DNA from: an uncultured Thomasclavelia sp.
GTDB taxonomy: Bacteria > Bacillota_I > Bacilli_A > Erysipelotrichales > Coprobacillaceae
Direction of reading: 5' to 3'
DNA length: 21,889 bases
Assembly: GCA_910588165.1 (NCBI GenBank)
Contig: CAJUOR010000025.1
Span: 1-21,889 of the forward strand
This document shows, one piece after another, positions 14,802 to 21,889 of the stretch; positions within the stretch are counted from its first letter, which is position 1; each line of letters opens with the position of its first letter. The notes under the pieces are model-generated. The model saw only the letters and a list, made by a program, of their open reading frames with translations, was not told the DNA's origin and ran no database searches. The translations under genes were made by a program, and so were the position numbers.

Positions 14802-16107
14802 TTTATTTGAAACTGATTTATCAGAACCCTTAGCAAGTCGTTTACGTCCTTTAACGCTCGATACTTATGTGGGTCAAAAACATTTAGTTGCTCAAGGTAA
14901 AATCTTATGGCAGTTAATTGAACACGATCACATTCCTTCCATGATTTTCTGGGGGCCACCGGGCGTTGGAAAAACAACCTTAGCTCGCGTCATCGCTCAT
15001 TCTACCAAAGCTGATTTTGTTGATTTCAGTGCAGTCACAAGTAGTATTAAAGACATTAAAACAGTCATGAAAAGAGCTGAAGAAAAAAGACAAATGGGCA
15101 TCAAAACAATTGTCTTTGTCGATGAAATTCATCGTTTTAATAAAGCCCAACAAGATGCCTTTTTACCTTTTGTCGAACGTGGCAGCATTATTTTAATTGG
15201 GGCAACAACCGAAAATCCATCATTCGAAATCAACTCCGCCCTACTTTCAAGATGTAAAGTTTTTGTCTTAAATAGCTTAGAAACCGAAGATATTCTAGCT
15301 CTATTAAAATATGCCTTAACCGCCGATAAAGGCTATGGGCAACAAAACATTCAAATAAGTGATGAGAATTTATATCATATCGCCTCATTTGCCAACGGTG
15401 ATGCCAGAATGGCTCTCAATACTTTAGAAATGATTATTTTAAACACTGTCGCTAATGAAGATGGGGCATACATTGTTTCTTCGCAAATGATTGAACAATG
15501 TACCAACCGTTCCTCTTTCCTCTATGATAAAAAAGGTGAAGAGCATTACAATATTATTTCAGCCCTTCATAAATCCATGCGTAACAGCGATGTTGATGCC
15601 TCGATTTATTGGATGAGTCGTATGTTAGAGGCGGGGGAAGACCCCTTATATATCGCTAGAAGGCTTATTCGTTTTGCCAGTGAAGATATCGGCATGGCAG
15701 ATAGCCGAGCATTAGAAATCGCCATTGCGGGTTATCAAGCATGTCATTTTTTAGGCTATCCTGAGTGTGATGTCCATTTAACCCATGTCGTTACTTATTT
15801 ATCTTTATCGGTTAAATCTAATGCCCTTGATAAAGCTTATAACAAAGCCAAAAAAGATGCCTTAGAAACACTATCCTTACCTGTTCCTTTACACCTTCGT
15901 AATGCTCCGACTAAATTGATGAAAGATTTAGATTATGGCAAAGGGTATCAATATGCCCATGACTATGAAGATAAAATAACAACGATGACTTGTTTACCGG
16001 AAGAGCTTTTAGATAGAGTTTATTATGAACCGACCCAACAAGGAGCTGAAGCTAAAGTTCTTACTCGTTTAAATCAAATCAAAGATTGGAAGAAACGTCA
16101 TCGTTAA
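14788..16107 (+). CDS. rarA: Replication-associated recombination protein A (RarA/MgsA-type AAA+ ATPase)
   Basis: 439 residues from the ATG at 14788 (a second ATG follows at 14791; GGGGGTG upstream serves either). The N terminus carries the PLASRLRPLTLDTYVGQKHL signature. Walker A GPPGVGKT (56-63), Walker B VDEIH (111-115), sensor 1 GATTENPSF (138-146) and an arginine in LLSRCKV follow. The C-terminal tetramerisation part includes ARRLIRFASEDIGMAD and LRNAPTKLMKDLDYGKGYQYAHD, diagnostic for RarA. The protein acts at stalled forks and single-strand gaps. Full length, with no defects seen. Confidence 0.96.
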   Translation: MMQTSLFETDLSEPLASRLRPLTLDTYVGQKHLVAQGKILWQLIEHDHIPSMIFWGPPGVGKTTLARVIAHSTKADFVDFSAVTSSIKDIKTVMKRAEEKRQMGIKTIVFVDEIHRFNKAQQDAFLPFVERGSIILIGATTENPSFEINSALLSRCKVFVLNSLETEDILALLKYALTADKGYGQQNIQISDENLYHIASFANGDARMALNTLEMIILNTVANEDGAYIVSSQMIEQCTNRSSFLYDKKGEEHYNIISALHKSMRNSDVDASIYWMSRMLEAGEDPLYIARRLIRFASEDIGMADSRALEIAIAGYQACHFLGYPECDVHLTHVVTYLSLSVKSNALDKAYNKAKKDALETLSLPVPLHLRNAPTKLMKDLDYGKGYQYAHDYEDKITTMTCLPEELLDRVYYEPTQQGAEAKVLTRLNQIKDWKKRHR

Positions 16108-16147
16108 ACAATGACATCTATATCTAAACTGTTTTGAAAATGATACA

Positions 16148-16176
16148 TTGACAAATTAAAACATTTTCATTATACT
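16148..16176 (+). promoter_or_regulatory. Near-consensus promoter of the MATE gene
   Basis: TTGACA (16148-16153), a 17-base spacer and TATACT (16171-16176). The arms TGAAAATG (16135-16142) and CATTTTCA (16162-16169) form an inverted repeat around the -35. Confidence 0.9.
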
Positions 16177-16221
16177 TTTACAAGCTTAATCATATATTTA
16201 TTTTTCAAAAGGAGGGAAAAT

Positions 16222-17577
16222 ATGTCTAAAGAAATGACGCATGGCAAACCTTTGAAGTTAATTCTTTTATTTGCCGTCCCAATGTTGATTGGTAATATTT
16301 TTCAACAATTCTATGCGATGGTTGATACGGTTGTTGTAGGACAATTTATCGGTGTCCAAGCACTAGCCGCTGTGGGTGCAACAGGTGGCATTACTTTTTT
16401 CGTTTTAGGCTTTATTCTAGGTTTAGCTAATGGCTTTTCCGTTATTGTTTCACACCGCTTTGGTTCAAAAGATGAAATCGGACTTCGCAAAGCTGTCGGT
16501 AACTCGATTGTTTTATCTGTCATCTTCGGTATTATTGTAACCATTCTAAGCATTATGGCAACAAAATGGATTTTAGAAGTCATGATGACACCTAAGGATA
16601 TTATCGATGCTTCCTATCGCTATCTGGTTGTCATTTTTGCAGGAACTGCCGCAACTTTAGCCTACAACCTCATCGCTTCTATTTTACGTGCTTTAGGGGA
16701 TAGCAAAACGCCTTTAATTTTCCTAGTGGTAGCTTCTATTCTAAATGTTATTTTAGATATTGTCTTTATCACTAGCTTTGATATGGGGGTTGAGGGAACT
16801 GCTTATGCAACCATTATTTCCCAAGGCTTCTCATTTATTTTATGCTACTTCTACACCAAAAAACGCTATCCGATTTTGCATCTACACAAGGAAGACTTTA
16901 AAATTGATTCAAAATTATGCGGACAACTATTAAAAATTGCTATTCCGGGGGCTTTATCAAGCTCAATCACAGCTTTTGGCGTTATGGTATTACAAGGTAC
17001 AATCAACCAATTAGGCTCTGATATTGTGGCTGCCTATACAGCAGGAACAAAAGTAGAACAATTCTTCACCATGCCGACAATGACTTTAGGTATGGCTATT
17101 GCAACATTTGCCGGACAAAATCTTGGTGCCGGGCAAATCGAACGTGTTAAACAAGGGGTTAAACAATCCTTAATGATTACGCTAGGCTACAGTATTGTAG
17201 GTGGCATCATTCTCTATATGTTTGGTGGGGCATTCACTTCGCTATTTGTATCAAGCGCCTCACAGGTGGTCATAGATGCATCGGTTGAATACTTACGTAT
17301 CGTTGCTATCTTCTGTTGGCTATTGGCAATTCTATTCTTATATCGTAGCACTATTCAAGGTTTAGGCAATGGCGTTATTCCTATGATTTCCGGTGGTATC
17401 GAATTAGTGATGCGTGTTATTGTCGCTCTTGTTTTATCACAAATCATCGGCTTTACCGGTATCTGTTTAGCTAGTCCGATTGCGTGGTTAGGTGCTGATA
17501 TCCTATTATTGCCTTATTATCATTTCCAAATTAAAAAACTGTCTAAACAATACCAAGAAAATCCTGTTATTGCATAA
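16222..17577 (+). CDS. MATE-family multidrug/Na+(H+) efflux transporter
   Basis: 451 residues with about 12 hydrophobic segments in two related halves, as in all MATE carriers. The N-terminal GKPLKLILLFAVPMLIGNIF and YAMVDTVVVGQFIG, and the second half beginning LLKIAIPGALSSSI, match the DinF/NorM-like superfamily. The protein exports cationic compounds or metabolites in exchange for Na+ or H+; the substrate cannot be read from sequence. It is a single-gene unit: near-consensus promoter, the strong site AAAGGAGGG, and its own terminator. An inverted repeat across the promoter may bind a regulator, but no regulator gene is adjacent. Confidence 0.94.
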   Translation: MSKEMTHGKPLKLILLFAVPMLIGNIFQQFYAMVDTVVVGQFIGVQALAAVGATGGITFFVLGFILGLANGFSVIVSHRFGSKDEIGLRKAVGNSIVLSVIFGIIVTILSIMATKWILEVMMTPKDIIDASYRYLVVIFAGTAATLAYNLIASILRALGDSKTPLIFLVVASILNVILDIVFITSFDMGVEGTAYATIISQGFSFILCYFYTKKRYPILHLHKEDFKIDSKLCGQLLKIAIPGALSSSITAFGVMVLQGTINQLGSDIVAAYTAGTKVEQFFTMPTMTLGMAIATFAGQNLGAGQIERVKQGVKQSLMITLGYSIVGGIILYMFGGAFTSLFVSSASQVVIDASVEYLRIVAIFCWLLAILFLYRSTIQGLGNGVIPMISGGIELVMRVIVALVLSQIIGFTGICLASPIAWLGADILLLPYYHFQIKKLSKQYQENPVIA

Positions 17578-17632
17578 TTAGCATAGATTTGGATAATTGA
17601 ATAAAGTATATTTAAAAATTTTATAATTGACT

Positions 17633-17665
17633 AAGCCTGAAAAAATGGACTCTTTCAGGCTTTTT
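17633..17665 (+). terminator. Intrinsic terminator of the MATE gene
   Basis: AAGCCTGAAA (17633-17642) pairs with TTTCAGGCTT (17653-17662), then a T run. Confidence 0.88.
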
Positions 17666-17751
17666 AATCTCTCAAAAAAACTGTTTTTCGAAATAAAGCC
17701 AAACAATACAACAATTATCGCTAAAAGCTGTCAAAAAAGAAGAACTATTCC

Positions 17752-17779
17752 TTGCGAATTTATTGAAATAGTATAGAAT
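17752..17779 (+). promoter_or_regulatory. Promoter of the nucleotidyltransferase gene
   Basis: TTGCGA (17752-17757), a 16-base spacer and TAGAAT (17774-17779). The rest of 17666-17814 is AT-rich with nothing else recognisable. Confidence 0.6.
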
Positions 17780-17814
17780 TAAACTAAACAACATCATTTA
17801 GGGGGGAAGAAGCA

Positions 17815-18732
17815 ATGAAAACATCACTCGTTATTATGGCTGCGGGGATTGGTAGTCGTTTTGGGACAGGGATTAAACAATTAGCTAAGATGAATGATGC
17901 CGGTGAAATTATAATGGATTACTCCATTTATGATGCGAAAGAAGCCGGTTTTAATAAAGTCATCTTTATTATTCGCCATGATATTGAAGCAGAATTCAAA
18001 GAAGTTATTGGCAATCGCATTAGTCAACACATTGAAGTAGCATATGTTTATCAAGAATTAGATGACTTACCTTGTGGCTACACTGTTCCAAAGGGACGAA
18101 AAAAACCATGGGGAACCGGGCAAGCTGTATTATGTTGCCTAGATGTCGTCAAAGAGCCTTTTGTCATTATCAATGCTGACGACTATTATGGCAAAGAAGC
18201 TTTTATCAAACTACACGATTTTCTTATCACACACCATAACGCCAAAGAAAAACAAACCATGGCTATGGCAGGATTTTTATTAATGAATACCTTGAGTGCT
18301 AACGGGACAGTAACAAGAGGTATTTGCGTCCATGAAGGCAATCAATTAACCAAAGTGATTGAAACAACCGGTATCACTTATAAGGATCATCAAGTTATCT
18401 GTGATAATCCACAAGTTCAAGAATGGATTAGTTTAGACAGTCTTGTTTCAATGAATATGTGGGCAGCCTATCCGGAATTTCTTCAAGCACTTCAAGAAGG
18501 TTTTAAGACTTTTCTAAGTCAAGAAGATGGCGATTTATTAAAGAAAGAATTTTTAATTCCTATTTATGTGGATACATTACTAGGCTTAAATAAAGCGACT
18601 GTGGAGGTTTTACCGACATCAAATAAGTGGATAGGTATTACATACAAAGAGGATTTAGAAGCAGCTAGAAAAGATTTTAAGGATATGATTGAAAAAGGTG
18701 AGTATCCTAAAAAACTATGGCAAGATAACTAA
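17815..18732 (+). CDS. NTP_transferase-family sugar/alcohol-phosphate nucleotidyltransferase
   Basis: 305 residues. The N-terminal LVIMAAGIGSRFGTGIKQL is the nucleotide-binding signature of NDP-sugar pyrophosphorylases, and VIINADDYYG (around 122-131) is the metal-binding loop. PWGTGQAVL contacts the base and phosphate. The enzyme should join an NTP to a phosphorylated sugar or related alcohol and release pyrophosphate, but it lacks the left-handed beta-helix of GlmU/GlmC types and is not a clear match to GalU or RfbA. Family members sometimes sit beside a choline-kinase-like phosphotransferase; none is present here, so its product is unknown. Single-gene unit with the strong site AGGGGGGAAG. 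Confidence 0.85.
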   Translation: MKTSLVIMAAGIGSRFGTGIKQLAKMNDAGEIIMDYSIYDAKEAGFNKVIFIIRHDIEAEFKEVIGNRISQHIEVAYVYQELDDLPCGYTVPKGRKKPWGTGQAVLCCLDVVKEPFVIINADDYYGKEAFIKLHDFLITHHNAKEKQTMAMAGFLLMNTLSANGTVTRGICVHEGNQLTKVIETTGITYKDHQVICDNPQVQEWISLDSLVSMNMWAAYPEFLQALQEGFKTFLSQEDGDLLKKEFLIPIYVDTLLGLNKATVEVLPTSNKWIGITYKEDLEAARKDFKDMIEKGEYPKKLWQDN

Positions 18733-18740
18733 ACGCAAAT

Positions 18741-18781
18741 AAAGACAAAAAGGCAAAAGCATTCATTCTTTTGTCTTTTTT
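18741..18781 (+). terminator. Intrinsic terminator
   Basis: AAAGACAAAA (18741-18750) pairs with TTTTGTCTTT (18769-18778), followed by Ts. The loop is 18 bases. Confidence 0.7.
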
Positions 18782-18805
18782 AACACGCATACTTTTAAAA
18801 ATACG

Positions 18806-18842
18806 AAAAAGGCTCACACAAAATCTATTGTTTGAATGAGCC
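18806..18842 (-). terminator. Terminator of the DUF2975/XRE unit
   Basis: GGCTCA (18811-18816) pairs with TGAGCC (18837-18842), and an inner CAAA/TTTG extends the stem. Read on the minus strand it runs into five Ts. Confidence 0.82.
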
Positions 18843-18907
18843 AAGATAATTGTCTATTCACTTTTAATTATTGAACTTACTACATCATCAAATCGTTTTA
18901 AGATGAC

Positions 18908-19120
18908 TTAATCATCCTTTTGATATTCAAGAATATCTCCGGCTTCACAATCCAGCACCTTACAAATCGCCGCAAGTGTCGAAAAACGGATTGCCGTAAC
19001 CTTGTTATTTTTAATTTTAGATAAATTTACATTTGAAATACCTACTTTATCCGCAAGTTCATTTAATGATATTTTTCGTTCGACCATCATACGATCTAAT
19101 CTTAAAATTATTTTCCCCAT
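18908..19120 (-). CDS. Small XRE-family regulator (YozG-like)
   Basis: 70 residues, almost entirely a helix-turn-helix: MVERKISLNELADKVGISNV is the DNA-binding core, and the protein ends shortly after DILEYQ. Small regulators of this type are typically encoded directly after a DUF2975 membrane protein, as here, with 12 bases between them. The pair probably acts as a regulator plus a membrane sensor or anchor, but no mechanism is established. The ribosome binding site AAAGGTGG overlaps the preceding stop codon, suggesting coupled translation. Confidence 0.92.
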   Translation of the reverse strand: MGKIILRLDRMMVERKISLNELADKVGISNVNLSKIKNNKVTAIRFSTLAAICKVLDCEAGDILEYQKDD

Positions 19121-19132
19121 AAACAGCCACCT

Positions 19133-19693
19133 TTACAAAAGCCCCTCAACGTCTTTTTCAAGTCTTGCACCGTAAACAAAGAACTGTGTTAAGCAAAGTA
19201 TGATAATTCCCATAGAGAAGCCGTAAACATTAACACTTGTTTCTACGGCATCAACACCAAGGATAACTCGACACACCACACTCATAATTAAACTGATTAC
19301 AGGAATGGCAATAGCATAAATACCGATCTCTTTCAACATACGAATATTATCCGCTTGGAATGGTGTGCTATCTTCAGATTTTTTGATAATCAAATTGATA
19401 TTTCTAAATACCATGGCCATAAACGAAAGAATCATAACAGCCCCAATACCAAATAGAAATAACACCGTCATATCAACACTGCCATTTTTCAAAGGCGCGA
19501 TAATCTCAAATCCGTAAACACTCAATTCTACCCCACAACATTCTTTCGCATCAAATCCCACAAAATACTTCACCCAATCTGTTGCTGTAAGTGAACATAC
19601 TGTCGCTGCAATCATCAATATAACAGCTACCCAGTGAAATACTTCTAATATTTTAGTAACTACCTTCGCAATCTTCACAACATCTTTCATCAT
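19133..19693 (-). CDS. DUF2975 four-helix membrane protein
   Basis: 186 residues from the ATG at 19693, chosen because AAGGAG lies six bases upstream; further upstream ATG codons in frame have no such site. Four membrane segments at about 18-36, 75-98, 122-145 and 155-175. The DSTPFQADNIRMLKEIG segment (108-124) between helices 2 and 3 is the DUF2975 signature. Two adjacent cysteines (52-53) lie in the first external loop. Family of unknown function, nearly always paired with a small XRE regulator. The unit has a good promoter and its own terminator. Confidence 0.92.
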   Translation of the reverse strand: MMKDVVKIAKVVTKILEVFHWVAVILMIAATVCSLTATDWVKYFVGFDAKECCGVELSVYGFEIIAPLKNGSVDMTVLFLFGIGAVMILSFMAMVFRNINLIIKKSEDSTPFQADNIRMLKEIGIYAIAIPVISLIMSVVCRVILGVDAVETSVNVYGFSMGIIILCLTQFFVYGARLEKDVEGLL

Positions 19694-19758
19694 CTTATTC
19701 TCCTTAATCTTTCTAATATTTTTCATCATTTCAGTCGCTTTATCTTTTTGACAATTAA

Positions 19759-19787
19759 AATATAACACACCTTTTTATGTTCGTCAA
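19759..19787 (-). promoter_or_regulatory. Promoter of the DUF2975/XRE unit
   Basis: TTGACG (19782-19787), a 17-base spacer and TATATT (19759-19764) on the minus strand. Confidence 0.85.
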
Positions 19788-20050
19788 TATATTTTTAATG
19801 TTTTACATAAAATCTTTAACTCTATATATTAAAATATTAGCAATTAACATTAAATGCATACAAACTTTAAATATCTTTCATTTACCCTTTTCATTGCCCA
19901 TTTCCTATCTAAAAAAGCGTCTTCTTCATTGCTTTCTCTCTATTTTAAATATATCAAAAACTTTTGTTGATGTTAGTCTAGTCGCATCATCTTAAAACGC
20001 ATAAATTAGATTAAGCGCGCAACGATATATGAGCAAGAAAGGAGGATTTT
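19788..20050. other. AT-rich intergenic region
   Basis: No gene that I can support. A 72-codon plus-strand frame here overlaps the divergent promoter, lacks a ribosome binding site and has no recognisable content. The end of the region holds GAAAGGAGG, the binding site of the vWA gene. A sigma-A promoter for that gene is not obvious. Confidence 0.6.
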
Positions 20051-21427
20051 ATGAGTATTACGAAAACAAATAAAGAATTAAGCACGTCTACCATCAACTG
20101 TCAAGACTCCTTTCAGGTAACACTTTCTCTGACAGCTGAACCTGATATTATTTCCAATCCTACAGATATTGTCTTGATTTTAGACCGCTCAGGAAGTATG
20201 ACGGGTGAACCATTAACTGAGCTAAAAGTAGCGACTAATCATTTTATTGATATTATTGCCGCAACTACCGGTGGCACACAATCAGGAGAGATTGGTTACG
20301 GTAGCCATATAGGTATTGTCAGCTTTGCAACTACAGCAAACCAAGATACACAACTTATTACTTCTGTGGCAATGCTTAAAAATGCGGTAAATAGTTTAAC
20401 TGCCGGTGGAGCGACTAATCATGCCGATGCCTTCACTAAAGCTGAGCAGTTATTCGCTAATTCTGACGCTAATGAAAAGATTATGATTATGTTTACAGAT
20501 GGCTTTACAACGCAAGGTAATCCTGCTAAACAGATTGCAGATGCGATTAAAGCACAAGGAATTCAAATTTACTGTATAGGACTTAATGGCAGTGGTGGGA
20601 TAGATGTTCAAGCTTTAGAAGATTGGGCTTCCGATCCGTCTTCCACTTATGTAGCTATTACACCAAACGCCGATGAGTTAGATAAGATTTTTGAGGAAAT
20701 CGCTAAAAATATTACTTCTCCTGGGGCAACCGAGATCGAAATTATTGATGAAATTGCGTCATGTTTTACCATTACTTCCATTGTCAATCCTAATAAAGGA
20801 ACAGCTTCACTACTTGATAGCAATCACATCAAATGGGAAATCGAAACATTAGGGGCAACAGAAAGCGAAGATGCTTCACTCACCTTTAATGTTAAGCATA
20901 CCGGGAATTGCCAAGGTTCTGTCTTTGTCAATGAAGGTATTTCTTACACTGATAAAGAAAACCATCAAGTTATCTTCCCCGATCCAACCATCTTTGTTGA
21001 TTGTCCTGATAAACCGGGGTATGAGGAACCATGTCCAACACCAATCAATTTTGTAATTGAGGGCTGTCATGATACAATTGAATTTGATGGCGGATCATTA
21101 GCTTTACAATCATTAGGCAGAATCGTTTCTGTAGATGTCACTTTAACTAATGTCTGCCCTCATAAACGTGTCGCTTTAGCTGTTATTTTAACAGAATATG
21201 ATGAACAGGGTATCGAACACAAAAGGGGAACTAAATACTTCACAATCCCGGCACACACCATGCCAAGTTGTAGAAATATCTTAGTTAAATGTATTAAATT
21301 TGTTTTACCGGAAAGCGAGAACAGTAGCACATCTTTATGTAAAAGTCGTGAACTAAATGTGAGATTTGTTGCCCATTATATTGATTTTGACTTTAACTGT
21401 TGTGGGAACTTAAATATCCAAGCTTAA
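20051..21427 (+). CDS. Von Willebrand factor A domain protein with cysteine-rich C-terminal domain
   Basis: 458 residues with no signal peptide or membrane segment. A short N-terminal beta segment (1-37) leads into a vWA domain (about 38-220) with a complete metal-ion-dependent adhesion site: DRSGS (Asp45, Ser47, Ser49), Thr122 in GGATNHAD and Asp150 in FTDG. A beta-sandwich-like region (about 225-315) follows. From Cys318 on, a domain with nine cysteines includes the stretch VTLTNVCPHKRVALAVILTE and a terminal CC pair. Similar vWA/C-terminal architectures occur widely in Clostridia and relatives; the function is not known to me. Without a signal it is cytosolic, exported by an unusual route, or released by lysis. 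Site AAAGGAGG. Single gene. Confidence 0.9.
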   Translation: MSITKTNKELSTSTINCQDSFQVTLSLTAEPDIISNPTDIVLILDRSGSMTGEPLTELKVATNHFIDIIAATTGGTQSGEIGYGSHIGIVSFATTANQDTQLITSVAMLKNAVNSLTAGGATNHADAFTKAEQLFANSDANEKIMIMFTDGFTTQGNPAKQIADAIKAQGIQIYCIGLNGSGGIDVQALEDWASDPSSTYVAITPNADELDKIFEEIAKNITSPGATEIEIIDEIASCFTITSIVNPNKGTASLLDSNHIKWEIETLGATESEDASLTFNVKHTGNCQGSVFVNEGISYTDKENHQVIFPDPTIFVDCPDKPGYEEPCPTPINFVIEGCHDTIEFDGGSLALQSLGRIVSVDVTLTNVCPHKRVALAVILTEYDEQGIEHKRGTKYFTIPAHTMPSCRNILVKCIKFVLPESENSSTSLCKSRELNVRFVAHYIDFDFNCCGNLNIQA

Positions 21428-21478
21428 CGTCAACAAAAAATCAGCGAATATTAAATTTTACAAATGAAGCGAAGTATG

Positions 21479-21514
21479 AAAAAAGCCGGATTCCTATCCA
21501 TTAGGTTTCCGGCT
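21479..21514 (-). terminator. Terminator of the pyruvyl transferase-like gene
   Basis: AGCCGGA (21484-21490) pairs with TCCGGCT (21508-21514), with an inner CCTA/TAGG. Six Ts follow on the minus strand; the plus side lacks a T run. Confidence 0.85.
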
Positions 21515-21530
21515 ATTCAAATAACTGTTT

Positions 21531-21835
21531 TTATTTGAATTGATTTTTAAATTTTTCAATATTTTCTAAATTAATATTAATATCAGTAACAATATTGGAA
21601 TTAATTATATTATCTAATTTTTCTATATTATTTCTGGAAATAACCGGTAGATTAAAATCTTTCTTTTTTTCTTCTGCTCGGTTGTCAACTCCTATAATAA
21701 CCGTTCTTCTTTGCTTCTGTAACGCTCTTATACCACCATGTAATCGCGTTCCTATATAATCAATTTCATATTTTTCTAGAACTTCGTCATATTTTCTTAA
21801 CGATGGTGAAATTATTTTAATTGTTTTGTCAAATT
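21531..21835 (-). pseudogene. Polysaccharide pyruvyl transferase-like protein, C-terminal part only
   Basis: On the minus strand an open frame of about 100 codons ends at TAA (21531-21533). It contains the YIGTRLHGGIRALQKQ motif, followed by RTVIIGVDNRAEEKKKDFNL, the C-terminal hallmark of the polysaccharide pyruvyl transferase family, which adds ketal pyruvate or acts as a glycosyltransferase in surface-polymer synthesis. No start codon exists within the frame. The frame runs into a stop (TGA, 21873-21875) after the sequence changes character near 21836, so the missing N-terminal ~250 residues are probably cut off by a sequence join rather than by mutation. The natural gene is likely intact in the genome. 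Confidence 0.75.
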
Positions 21836-21889
21836 CGCGAGCAAATCGCCAAGGACCTTCAGGAAGCCGGTCTCATCGAGAAGATTGAG
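21836..21889. other. Probable chimeric sequence end
   Basis: About 56% G+C against roughly a third in the rest of the window. The plus-strand frame reads REQIAKDLQEAGLIEKIE with G/C-rich third positions, a convincing but unrelated coding fragment, and the minus-strand gene breaks here. Best read as an assembly join. Confidence 0.65.

Noticed and set aside
16098..16118. GTCAT / ATGAC hairpin at the end of rarA
   Set aside because: A weak five-bp stem with no T run; not a convincing terminator.
19777..19995. Plus-strand 72-codon open frame
   Set aside because: It overlaps the promoter of the DUF2975 gene, has no ribosome binding site and has a composition expected from AT-rich non-coding DNA.
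20000..20008. CATAAATTA upstream of the vWA gene, resembling a sporulation sigma-E/K -10
   Set aside because: No matching -35 is found at the right distance, and such a short AT-rich motif is expected by chance here.
1..21889. CRISPR array, insertion sequence, prophage or toxin-antitoxin system
   Set aside because: No spaced direct repeats, transposase, integrase or terminal inverted repeats were seen. The XRE/DUF2975 pair is a regulator/membrane-protein pair with no toxin features.

Overview
The window is AT-rich DNA from a low-GC Gram-positive bacterium (Bacillota). The conserved tilS-hpt-ftsH operon, strong AGGAGG-type ribosome binding sites, sigma-A promoters and intrinsic terminators all fit that. 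The small-genome style and a possible degenerate SpoIIR-like protein make an Erysipelotrichia-type organism plausible, but this is inference. It reads as ordinary chromosome: no insertion sequence, integrase, CRISPR array or phage module is visible.

Layout. 1-1660: a membrane protein with an N-terminal HAAS/DUF1700-like domain and a long basic tail, then tRNA-Ser(GGA). 1707-5505: a LacI-family repressor divergent from a three-gene operon (AtuA/DUF1446 protein, AtuA-type ferredoxin-fold protein, 3-hydroxyacyl-CoA dehydrogenase-family enzyme). Three copies of a 16-bp operator lie between them. This is the least explained and most self-contained system here. 5567-9554 (minus strand): tilS, hpt and ftsH in one operon with a clear promoter and terminator. 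9590-12177: a membrane-anchored alpha/beta hydrolase and a FAD oxidoreductase fused to a Rieske domain. 12180-14225: an XRE regulator, a GNAT acetyltransferase, a small exported SpoIIR-like protein and dCMP deaminase. 14228-17665: a second GNAT overlapping rarA, then a MATE transporter with its own near-consensus promoter. 17752-18781: a stand-alone nucleotidyltransferase. 18806-19787 (minus): a DUF2975 membrane protein with its small XRE partner. 20041-21427: a von Willebrand factor A protein with a cysteine-rich C-terminal domain. 21531 to the end (minus): the C-terminal part of a polysaccharide pyruvyl transferase-like gene.

The last ~54 bases (21836-21889) differ in character: about 56% G+C, an open plus-strand frame that reads like real protein, and a break in the minus-strand gene running into them. 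This looks like a chimeric sequence end rather than biology.

Most units are single genes or small operons with their own promoter and terminator. The repressor/AtuA operon is an inducible catabolic-looking unit with an unknown substrate. The other genes are mainly housekeeping (tRNA modification, purine salvage, proteolysis, dUMP supply, replication-fork maintenance) or membrane and cell-surface functions.
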